This document shows, one piece after another, positions 1 through 5,712 of a DNA stretch of 5,712 nt. Origin of the DNA: Nocardioidaceae bacterium (GTDB lineage: Bacteria > Actinomycetota > Actinomycetes > Propionibacteriales > Nocardioidaceae); assembly GCA_013813125.1 (NCBI GenBank), contig JACCSH010000227.1:1-5712 (forward strand). Reading direction: 5' to 3'. Position numbers and translations under genes: made by a program. The notes under the pieces were generated by a model. That model searched no databases. It saw only the letters and a program-made list of their open reading frames with translations, and had not been told where the DNA came from. How positions within the stretch are numbered: the stretch's first letter is position 1; the number at the start of each line of letters is the position of its first letter.

Positions 1-1985
1 CTGCGCAAGAGGTCTGGGCGATTCCGGCGTTTCGACGGCTCTGGATCGGACTCGGGCTCTCCAGTCTGGGTGACTGGCTGGGTTTGCTTGCCCTGACAGC
101 GATGGCGAGTTCGCTGGCCGGCGCGACGTACCAAAGCCAGAACTTCGCCATTGCCGGTGTGCTGTTCGTGCGCGTGGTACCTGCCCTTGTGCTCGGGCCG
201 TTGGCCGGATACATCGCCGACCGCCTCGATCGCCGCCGGACGTTGGTGATCGGGGACATCGCGCGTGGCCTCATTTTCGCGTCGATCCCAGTCGTCCACA
301 CCTTGCAATGGGTGCTGATAGCAACTGCGCTGATCGAGGCCATCAGTCTGGTGTGGCTGCCGGCCAAGGACGCAACCGTACCTAACTTGGTCCCGCGTGA
401 CCGGTTGGTCGCGGCAAACCAGATCATGCTGTCGACGACGTACGGCTCAGCCCTCCCTGCAGCGGTGCTCTTCATTCTGCTGTCCCTGACGACGAAGGCT
501 CTGCACTCGTCGTTCGACTGGCTCGACGACCCGGCGGCCCTGGCGCTCTGGTTCAACGCCGGATCGTTCGTCGTCTCGGGTCTGGTGATCGCAACGATGC
601 GCGAGATCCCAGCCGGCCCAGCGCTGGTCACCGGGCAGCGACTCGGGATTTTCCAGGTCATCTTCGACGGCTGGGCGTACGTTGCCAGGACGCCTCTCAT
701 CCGGGCGCTCGTGGTCGGCATCACGGGGGCGTTCGCGGCGGGTGGCGTCGTCATCGGTCTGGGCCGCGTCTTCGTCGCCGACCTCGGGGGTGGGGACCCG
801 GGTTACGGTCTGCTCTTCGGATCGGTGTTCGGAGGGCTTGCCCTAGGGATGTGGTTGGCCCCTCGGCTGTTCACGAATCTGTCGCGACCGCGCCTGTTTG
901 CGGTCGCCTTGATCCTTGCCGGGGTCGTGCTGGCCGCCATCGCGGTGGTCGCCAACCTCGTGGTGGTCACCATGTTGAGCGTGGGTTTGGGCTTCTGCGC
1001 TGGTGCCGCGTGGATCACCGGCTACACACTGCTGGGTCTGGAGGTGGAGGACGCCCTCCGCGGTCGCACGTTCGCCTTCGTGCAGACTCTGATCAGGCTG
1101 GCCCTAGCGCTCGTACTGGCACTGGCACCACTGCTCGCGGGAGTGATCGGCCGACACCGGCTCCGGGTCAACGACGAAGCCGTGCTGGACTACAACGGCG
1201 CAGCTATCACAATCTTCTTGTCGGCTCTCGTGATGATCGCTGTCGGCGTCCTCGCCTACCGTTCGATGAATGACGAGCCGGGCACCTCGATGCCCAGCTC
1301 GTCGAGGAGGTCAAAGATGTCCGAGGCTGCCGTCTACACCGATCGGGGGCTCTTCATCGCGTTCGAAGGTGGTGAAGGTGCCGGCAAGTCGACTCAGGCG
1401 CGTAGTCTCGAGCGGTGGCTGAAGGAGCTGGGTTTCGACGTCATGCTCACCCATCAGCCAGGCGACTCGCTGGTGGGACAGAAGCTGCGCCAGATCCTGC
1501 TCGACCCGCAGACCGGAGCGCTCGACGCTCGGACAGAGACGTTGCTCTATGCAGCCGACAAGGCCGAGCACGTGGCCAGGAGGGTGAGACCGGCGCTCGC
1601 GCGTGGCGCGGTCGTCATCACAGACCGGTACGTCGACTCGACACTCGCCTACCAGGGGGCCGGCCGAGCCTTGGCCACCAGTGAGATCGAGCGCGTTGCG
1701 CGCTGGGCGACGGGCGATCTGCGGCCCCACTTGACTGTCCTCCTCGACGTCGATCCTCGAGTCGGCCTCGACCGTTTCGACAAGCGAGACCGTCTCGAGG
1801 CTGAGCCGTTGGCTTTTCATGAAAGGGTCAGGGAGTCGTTCCTCGCGCTTGCTGAATCAGATCGCGCGCATTACCTCGTGTTGGACGCACGCCTTGACCG
1901 GGACGAGATCAGTCGCGGCGTGCGGACCCGGGTGGAGCCGTTGTTGTCACTAGCCGAGCGGCACGTCCGAGCCGATGCCCGATGA
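1..1985 (+). CDS. tmk: MFS-type membrane domain fused to thymidylate kinase (dTMP kinase), 5'-truncated
   Basis: The kinase part phosphorylates dTMP to dTDP with ATP, an essential step of dTTP synthesis; the substrate of the membrane part is unknown. The frame is open to the left edge (first full codon at 3), and residues 10-38, starting FRRLWIGLGLSSLGDW, already form the first MFS helix. The true start is therefore upstream and the TTG at 84 is not it. Numbering from the codon at 3, about 12 hydrophobic segments span residues 13-420. An MFS motif-A-like loop, GYIADRLDRRR, lies at 69-79. A Ser/Arg-rich linker (421-445) leads to the kinase: Walker A GGEGAGKST at 456-464, DRY at 541-543, and a basic LID near 590-600 ending in DRLEAEP. 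The usual REPGGT reads HQPGDS (484-489), and Lys520 sits where an Arg normally contacts the dTMP phosphate. The stop overlaps holB by 4 bp. Similar fusions are known in actinomycetes. Domain assignment is secure; the role of the membrane half is not. Confidence 0.95.
   Translation, partial: AQEVWAIPAFRRLWIGLGLSSLGDWLGLLALTAMASSLAGATYQSQNFAIAGVLFVRVVPALVLGPLAGYIADRLDRRRTLVIGDIARGLIFASIPVVHTLQWVLIATALIEAISLVWLPAKDATVPNLVPRDRLVAANQIMLSTTYGSALPAAVLFILLSLTTKALHSSFDWLDDPAALALWFNAGSFVVSGLVIATMREIPAGPALVTGQRLGIFQVIFDGWAYVARTPLIRALVVGITGAFAAGGVVIGLGRVFVADLGGGDPGYGLLFGSVFGGLALGMWLAPRLFTNLSRPRLFAVALILAGVVLAAIAVVANLVVVTMLSVGLGFCAGAAWITGYTLLGLEVEDALRGRTFAFVQTLIRLALALVLALAPLLAGVIGRHRLRVNDEAVLDYNGAAITIFLSALVMIAVGVLAYRSMNDEPGTSMPSSSRRSKMSEAAVYTDRGLFIAFEGGEGAGKSTQARSLERWLKELGFDVMLTHQPGDSLVGQKLRQILLDPQTGALDARTETLLYAADKAEHVARRVRPALARGAVVITDRYVDSTLAYQGAGRALATSEIERVARWATGDLRPHLTVLLDVDPRVGLDRFDKRDRLEAEPLAFHERVRESFLALAESDRAHYLVLDARLDRDEISRGVRTRVEPLLSLAERHVRADAR
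1304..1319 (+). promoter_or_regulatory. Internal ribosome-binding site and ATG that could start a free-standing dTMP kinase
   Basis: A strong purine-rich Shine-Dalgarno sequence, GAGGAGG (1304-1310), precedes an in-frame ATG (1317-1319) by 6 nt. The ATG lies exactly in the linker between the membrane domain and the kinase. Initiation here would give a soluble 222-residue protein (1317-1985), slightly longer than a typical stand-alone Tmk of about 205-215 residues, with its P-loop starting at residue 18. The site may be used for dual translation, may be a relic of two separate genes, or may be chance, since the same bases encode the SSRRS linker. Confidence 0.45.
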
Positions 1986-3151
1986 GCGTTTGGGCCGACT
2001 TGGTCGGCCAGGATGTTCTGACTGCGCAACTGCGCGTTAGCGTCGACGCCGCAGCCGAGGCACTGCAAGGTCTGACAGCAACCGGGATGACGCACGCCTG
2101 GCTTGTCACCGGTCCGCCAGGGTCAGGACGCTCCAATGCAGCCCGGGCCTTCGCGGCTGCTCTGCTGTGTGAGCGCCGTGGTTGTGGGACGTGCCTGGCG
2201 TGTCGGACAGCATTGGCGGGATCACATGCCGATGTCACGCGCGTCGTGACGGACCAGAACGTGATAAGGGTCGAAGAGGTACGCCGACTGGTGCGACATG
2301 CAGCCCTGTCTCCCGCAGGCGATCGTTGGCAGGTTCTTATTGTCGAGGACGCGGACCGGTTGACCGACTCTGCGGCCGACGCCTTGTTGAAAAGCATCGA
2401 AGAACCGCCTTTACGCACGGTGTGGCTGTTATGCGCGCCGACCGTCGAAGACGTGATTCCCACCATCCGGTCCCGGTGCCGTGCAGTCGTGCTCCGCACC
2501 CCCTCTGTCTCCGCAGTCGCAGAGCACCTGGTGGCACGGCATGAGGTGGATCACGCCGTGGCCACATTCGCGGCGCGAACCTCGCAGGGCCATATCGGTC
2601 GAGCGCGTGCACTGGCCCTCGATGAGGGAGTACGCAACCGGAGGCAGGAGGTGTTGCGAGTTCCTCGTCAACTGAGCGATTTGGGATCATGCATGACGTG
2701 CGCCGCCAACCTCGTAGACGCCGCCACCGAGGACGCGCAGCCGCGCAGCGACGCACTCGACACCGTGGAGCAGAGCAACCTCGAGGTGACCTACGGCGCC
2801 AACACCGTGGGCGTGCGCAGCAGCGGATATCCGGTCGCCCGCAAAGAGCTCGAGCGCAGTCAAAAGCAGCGTTCCAAGCGGTTTATCAGGGACGCGCTCG
2901 ACCGGTCCTTGCTCGATCTTGCCTCCTTCTATCGCGACGTGATCGCCGTGCAGTTAGGGTCACCAGGTCCACTCGTCAACCAAGAGCTCGCAGCGGAGGT
3001 GGCTACCATGGCTCGCGGGACGACAGGGGAGGTAACCGCTCAAAGACTCGAGGCGATCTTTGCCACTCGCAAGGCTCTCGAAGGAGAGGTCGCCCCCTTG
3101 CTGGCCCTGGAGTCGTTGATGATTTCGCTGAGAGGTGGACTCCATGACTGA
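1982..3151 (+). CDS. holB: DNA polymerase III subunit delta' (clamp loader)
   Basis: Delta' is the structural subunit of the clamp loader that, with delta and DnaX (tau/gamma), opens and loads the beta sliding clamp onto primed DNA. The 389-residue protein has the AAA+ delta' layout: a P-loop-like GPPGSGRS at 44-51 with Arg50 replacing the catalytic Lys, a zinc-binding set C63-X4-C68-X2-C71-X2-C74, a Walker-B-like IVEDAD at 120-125, LLKSIEEPP just after it, and the clamp-loader SRC motif at 164-166. The degenerate P-loop fits a subunit not expected to hydrolyse ATP. The C-terminal third, with KELERSQKQRSKR and ALDRSLLDLASFYRDV, resembles the collar region of actinobacterial homologues. It is longer than E. 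coli delta' (334 residues) but near actinobacterial length. The ATG overlaps the tmk stop as ATGA, and no strong Shine-Dalgarno is seen, so translation is probably coupled. TTA codons occur at 2411, 2429 and 2954. Confidence 0.93.
   Translation: MSVWADLVGQDVLTAQLRVSVDAAAEALQGLTATGMTHAWLVTGPPGSGRSNAARAFAAALLCERRGCGTCLACRTALAGSHADVTRVVTDQNVIRVEEVRRLVRHAALSPAGDRWQVLIVEDADRLTDSAADALLKSIEEPPLRTVWLLCAPTVEDVIPTIRSRCRAVVLRTPSVSAVAEHLVARHEVDHAVATFAARTSQGHIGRARALALDEGVRNRRQEVLRVPRQLSDLGSCMTCAANLVDAATEDAQPRSDALDTVEQSNLEVTYGANTVGVRSSGYPVARKELERSQKQRSKRFIRDALDRSLLDLASFYRDVIAVQLGSPGPLVNQELAAEVATMARGTTGEVTAQRLEAIFATRKALEGEVAPLLALESLMISLRGGLHD
3131..3146 (+). promoter_or_regulatory. Ribosome-binding site that fixes the start of the DUF4190/Septum_form gene
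   Basis: AGAGGTGG (3131-3138) lies 5 nt before the ATG at 3144. An in-frame GTG at 3135 would give three extra residues but lies inside this purine tract and has no comparable site upstream. ATG 3144 is therefore preferred. It overlaps the holB stop by 8 bp (3144-3151), and the binding site lies within the last codons of holB. Confidence 0.7.
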
Positions 3152-4115
3152 TCGGCCCGGCGACGCGACCGGCGATCCGCCGTACCCTGGACAACCGGGT
3201 TCCGGACCACCCCGAGCCGATGGCTCCTCGAGTGCGCCGGGCGGGCCGACCTATCCGGGCCAGCAGCCTGGCTATCCAGGTCAGCAGCCTGATTATCCAG
3301 GTCAGCCTCCCCGCGACCCGGGCCAGCAGGCCGGCTATTCGGGCCAGCCTCCGGCTTACCCCGGTCAGCCGCCGGCTTACCCCGGTCAGCCGCCTGGTTA
3401 CCCGGGTCAGCAGCCTCCGCCCTATGGCGGCGGGTATGCATCCGGGCCTACCTATCCAGGAGGCGGCTATGACGGCGCGCCGCCACCCGCAGGCTGGAGT
3501 GGCTGGGCGATCGCAGCATTTATCTGTTCGCTGATCCCCTTTCTTGGCATCTTGGCTGCGCTGCCGCTTGCCATCGTGGCGTTGGTCAAGATAAGGAGGA
3601 CCAGGCAACGAGGCAAGCTCTTGGCCATCGCGGCGATTCTTATCTCGGTGTTGTGGTGGGTGGCAGCAATCGGCCTCGGAGTGGCGTGGTGGAACGACAC
3701 AGCCGAACGGAGCGAGCAAGGCGTGATCACCGAGGCAGGAAGGATCGAATTCGACCAGATCCGAGTCGGGGATTGTGTTGACATCCCGAGCCTTTCCAGC
3801 GACGCAGGCAAGGACGTCAACGTTATCGAGATGCAAGGCGTCCCCTGCGACGAAGAGCACAACGCCGAGGTGGTGGGCGTGGTCGAGATAGCGGGTGACG
3901 CATTCCCGGGTGGGCCTGCGCTTGAGGAACAGTCCGCCACTCAGTGTGCTGCCGAGGCCGCGACCTATCTGCCCGGTGGCCTTCCTCCCGGAGTTGAAGG
4001 TTTCCGGCTCGTTCCGACCGAAGAGGTTTGGAACGACGACGGTGGCCATCGTTCGATCTGCTTCGCTGTCAACGGTGACTTCAGCGACATGGACAGGTCC
4101 GTGAGAGACCAGTGA
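3144..4115 (+). CDS. Proline-rich membrane protein with DUF4190-like and Septum_form-like domains
   Basis: No enzymatic activity is recognised. The 323-residue protein has three parts. Residues 1-120 are a low-complexity Pro/Gly/Tyr/Gln tail holding eight 7-residue repeats of the YPGQQPG type. Residues 121-183 form a DUF4190-like pair of hydrophobic segments (about 122-148 and 159-183) joined by a strongly basic loop, KIRRTRQRGK (149-158). Residues 200-323 resemble the Septum_form domain: VGDCV (Cys211), VPCDEEHNAEVVG (Cys235), Cys268, and a closing HRSICF (Cys306). These four cysteines could form two disulfides if the domain is outside the cell. The basic loop favours a cytoplasmic position, which would put both the tail and the C-terminal domain outside. 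A role in division or envelope biology is suggested only by the name of the domain family. The gene overlaps holB by 8 bp and the next gene by 4 bp. Domain assignment is from remembered family patterns. Confidence 0.88.
   Translation: MTDRPGDATGDPPYPGQPGSGPPRADGSSSAPGGPTYPGQQPGYPGQQPDYPGQPPRDPGQQAGYSGQPPAYPGQPPAYPGQPPGYPGQQPPPYGGGYASGPTYPGGGYDGAPPPAGWSGWAIAAFICSLIPFLGILAALPLAIVALVKIRRTRQRGKLLAIAAILISVLWWVAAIGLGVAWWNDTAERSEQGVITEAGRIEFDQIRVGDCVDIPSLSSDAGKDVNVIEMQGVPCDEEHNAEVVGVVEIAGDAFPGGPALEEQSATQCAAEAATYLPGGLPPGVEGFRLVPTEEVWNDDGGHRSICFAVNGDFSDMDRSVRDQ
3252..3419 (+). repeat. Eight tandem 21-bp repeats encoding YPGQ(Q/P)Px
   Basis: Eight contiguous 21-bp units begin at 3252, 3273, 3294, 3315, 3336, 3357, 3378 and 3399. 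Each encodes a heptapeptide of the form [Y/D]-[P/S]-G-Q-[Q/P]-[P/A]-x. Units 6 and 7 share their first 16 bases and look recently duplicated, while unit 4 (beginning DPGQ) and unit 5 (beginning YSGQ) have drifted. The unit is a multiple of three, so gain or loss of copies by slippage would change tail length without shifting the frame. Confidence 0.92.
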
Positions 4116-4210
4116 CCCATTACACATCAGGAGGGGCGCCTGCAGCCTGGCGGTCGCCCAGCCTCTCCACGGCGCTGGCCGGATCGGTACTGGTCATCGT
4201 CGCCGGCTGC
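4112..4210 (+). other. Lipoprotein signal peptide (lipobox VAGC, Cys33)
   Basis: Residues 1-32 form a signal peptide with a rather long polar n-region carrying one Arg (residue 14) and a short hydrophobic core, ALAGSVLVIV. It ends at VAG, directly before Cys33 (codon 4208-4210). This matches the signal peptidase II consensus, so the mature protein should be lipid-anchored on the outer face of the membrane. No twin-arginine motif is present. Confidence 0.82.
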
Positions 4211-5712
4211 GGCGGCGCTTCCGATATCGTGTCCGCCGGCGCACAGCCGCGGCCCACCGGACCCTCGTCCTCCTCTCCTCCGGCCTCTCCCACCGACCCC
4301 ACCGATCCCACCGATCCCACCGAACCTCCGCCCTCCGACTCCACGTCTCCTACTGAAGAGGCGCCCACCGAAGGACCCGACGGCCTGCCTGATGGTTTCG
4401 GTGACGGTCCTGAGGGTGCGGGCCTCGACCGCTTCTACGACCAGCAGGTGAAGTGGGTTGACTGTGAAGGGGGTGAGTGCGCTGACATCTGGGTCCCTCT
4501 GGACTACGACGACCCTGACGGCGACGTGATCACCCTCAAGGCCAAGCGGGAGCCCGCGGGTGACGAGAGCCGTCGGTTAGGCTCGATCTTTGTCAACCCC
4601 GGAGGGCCGGGGGGTTCTGGCATTGAGTACTTGGACTACGTAGCCTTCGACTCGACGATCACCGATATCTACGATGTTGTCGGCTTCGACCCCCGGGGCG
4701 TTGCCACGAGCACACCGGTCGACTGCGTCTCCGATGAAGAGCTGGACGCCTACGTCTCCTCAGAACCCTCACCCGACACGGCGCAGGAGGTGCGGGAGTT
4801 CCGAGCGGACTGGGCTGAGTTCACCGCCGGATGCGTTGCTAACTCGGGCCCCTTGCTGGAGCACGTCTCGACGGTGGAGGTCGCCCGGGATTTGGACATC
4901 CTCCGGGCTTTGGTCGGCGACAAGCGGCTGACCTTCTTCGGAGCGTCGTACGGCACGTTCATCGGAGCAACCTATGCCGCGCTGTTCCCGGACAGGGTTG
5001 GACGCCTCGTGCTCGACGGGGCCGTGGACCCCTTGGCCGCTCCACGGGCAAGTGCCATCAACCAAGCAGCAGGATTCGAGGAGGCGCTCACGGCTTATCT
5101 TCAGTACTGCATCGACGAAGGCGACTGCCCGCTAGGCGATGACCTCGAGGGTGCCCGCGAGCGACTGATCCAGCTCTTTGCCGAGCTCGACCGCGACCCG
5201 CTGCCGACGTCCGGTGGCCGCGAGCTCACCGAAGGCCTGGCGTTCTACGGAGTCATCGTCCCGCTCTACAGCCGCGACAACTGGGACTACGAGACACAGG
5301 CTTTGCGTGAGGCACTCGAGGGCAACGGCGACACGTTGCTGTTGCTGGCTGATGCCTACACAGATCGTCAGGCGGACGGAAGCTATCCGGACAATTCGTT
5401 GGAGGTTCAACCAGCGGTGAACTGCCTTGACCGCCCAGAGGACGAGTCGCTGCAAGAGATCAAAGCCCGTGCCGACGAGTTCTTGGAGAGGTCCCCGGTA
5501 TTTGGGGTGACAGCGCAGTGGTGGCCGTATGGCTGTTCCAACTGGCCGGCCGAAGCCGCCGAGCCCCTTCCAGATTTCACCGCCAAAGGTGCTGCTCCCA
5601 TCTTGGTCGTGGGTACGACGAGAGACCCGGCAACGCCGTACGAGCAAGCGGTCAGGCTTGCCGACACGCTCGAGTCAGGAGTGCTGCTCTCCCGTGACGG
5701 AGACGGACACAC
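4112..5712 (+). CDS. Lipoprotein alpha/beta hydrolase, tripeptidyl-aminopeptidase family (S33, SlpD/Hip1-like), 3'-truncated
   Basis: This is probably an exported serine peptidase that removes short peptides from protein N-termini at the cell surface; its true substrate cannot be read from sequence. The start is GTG 4112, overlapping the previous stop as GTGA. It is the only start between the in-frame stop at 4076 and the signal peptide. A hydrophobic stretch (about residues 21-31) ends in a lipobox VAGC with Cys33 as the lipidation site. A Ser/Pro/Thr/Asp-rich linker (about 34-90) follows. The fold then shows the oxyanion-loop motif NPGGPGGSG (162-170), VGFDPRG, the nucleophile elbow GASYG with Ser279, and VVGTTRDPATPY with Asp505 as the probable acid. 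DGDGH places the putative catalytic His533 in the last complete codon. The Asp-His spacing of 28 is close to that of mycobacterial Hip1. Only a short C-terminal end should be missing. A TTA codon lies at 4577. Family assignment is firm; peptidase versus esterase activity is not. Confidence 0.92.
   Translation, partial: MTHYTSGGAPAAWRSPSLSTALAGSVLVIVAGCGGASDIVSAGAQPRPTGPSSSSPPASPTDPTDPTDPTEPPPSDSTSPTEEAPTEGPDGLPDGFGDGPEGAGLDRFYDQQVKWVDCEGGECADIWVPLDYDDPDGDVITLKAKREPAGDESRRLGSIFVNPGGPGGSGIEYLDYVAFDSTITDIYDVVGFDPRGVATSTPVDCVSDEELDAYVSSEPSPDTAQEVREFRADWAEFTAGCVANSGPLLEHVSTVEVARDLDILRALVGDKRLTFFGASYGTFIGATYAALFPDRVGRLVLDGAVDPLAAPRASAINQAAGFEEALTAYLQYCIDEGDCPLGDDLEGARERLIQLFAELDRDPLPTSGGRELTEGLAFYGVIVPLYSRDNWDYETQALREALEGNGDTLLLLADAYTDRQADGSYPDNSLEVQPAVNCLDRPEDESLQEIKARADEFLERSPVFGVTAQWWPYGCSNWPAEAAEPLPDFTAKGAAPILVVGTTRDPATPYEQAVRLADTLESGVLLSRDGDGH
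4289..4324 (+). repeat. Four tandem 9-bp repeats encoding PTD/PTE
   Basis: Four 9-bp units (CCCACCGAT-like) encode Pro-Thr-Asp three times and then Pro-Thr-Glu, residues 60-71 of the lipoprotein. They lie in the disordered spacer between the lipidated cysteine and the hydrolase fold. The spacer probably holds the enzyme away from the membrane through the cell wall. Copy changes would stay in frame. Confidence 0.85.

Noticed and set aside
84..86. TTG as start codon of the MFS-kinase gene
   Set aside because: The frame stays open upstream to the window edge and encodes the first MFS helix, so this TTG is an internal leucine codon.
1311..1820. Minus-strand open frame of 169 codons opposite the kinase domain
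   Set aside because: It lies entirely within the conserved kinase coding sequence, has no recognisable domain, and is explained by codon bias of the + strand gene.
2111..2134. Lys-to-Arg change in the delta' P-loop as a damaging mutation
   Set aside because: Degenerate P-loops are usual for delta' subunits, which are not the ATPase subunits of the clamp loader. The rest of the protein is intact.
3135..3137. GTG start for the DUF4190 gene
   Set aside because: It lies within the purine-rich ribosome-binding tract that serves ATG 3144 and has no good site of its own upstream.
3259..3272. Small GCCAG/CTGGC hairpin as a terminator
   Set aside because: It has a 5-bp stem, no T-run, lies deep in coding sequence, and is a by-product of the 21-bp repeats.
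3003..4127. Long minus-strand open frame (374 codons) with a repetitive Arg/Leu/Thr-rich product
   Set aside because: It is antisense to the DUF4190 gene and the end of holB. Its repeats are the reverse-strand reading of the 21-bp array, and no known domain is seen. GC-rich coding DNA often leaves such frames open.
4120..4368. Minus-strand open frame with a GSVGSVGSVGSV repeat
   Set aside because: The repeat is simply the antisense of the PTD repeats in the lipoprotein spacer.
5132..5647. Minus-strand open frame of 171 codons near the right edge
   Set aside because: It is antisense to conserved hydrolase sequence, including the region of the catalytic Asp, and shows no domain of its own.

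Overview
The window is wholly protein-coding on the + strand and most likely comes from a high-GC Gram-positive bacterium (Actinomycetota). This rests on GC-rich third codon positions, GTG and ATG starts inside overlapping stop codons, a thymidylate kinase fused to an MFS membrane domain, and the order tmk - holB - secreted alpha/beta hydrolase, which I recall from actinomycetes. Three TTA leucine codons in holB (2411, 2429, 2954) and one in the hydrolase (4577) argue mildly against Streptomyces, where TTA is rare. A Propionibacteriales-type organism such as a Nocardioidaceae is a reasonable but unproven guess.

Layout: (1) 1-1985, the 5'-truncated end of a bifunctional gene, a 12-helix MFS-like membrane domain followed by dTMP kinase. 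(2) 1982-3151, holB, the DNA polymerase III clamp-loader subunit delta'. (3) 3144-4115, a membrane protein with a Pro/Tyr/Gly/Gln repeat tail, a DUF4190-like two-helix region and a C-terminal Septum_form-like domain. (4) 4112-5712, the 5' part of a lipoprotein alpha/beta hydrolase of the tripeptidyl-aminopeptidase type (TAP/SlpD/Hip1-like), cut by the window edge just after its putative catalytic histidine.

Each junction is an overlap (4, 8 and 4 bp), so there is no intergenic DNA, no terminator and no obvious internal promoter. The four genes look like one translationally coupled operon whose promoter lies upstream of the window. The first two genes share a DNA-replication theme (dTTP supply and clamp loading). 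The last two encode envelope proteins, one perhaps linked to division and one a surface peptidase.

No RNA gene, mobile element, CRISPR array or clearly new system was found. The points most worth a second look are a strong internal ribosome-binding site and ATG exactly at the MFS/kinase boundary, substitutions at normally conserved kinase positions, the 21-bp tandem repeat in the DUF4190 gene with its predicted topology, and the orphan Shine-Dalgarno sequence inside the hydrolase gene.
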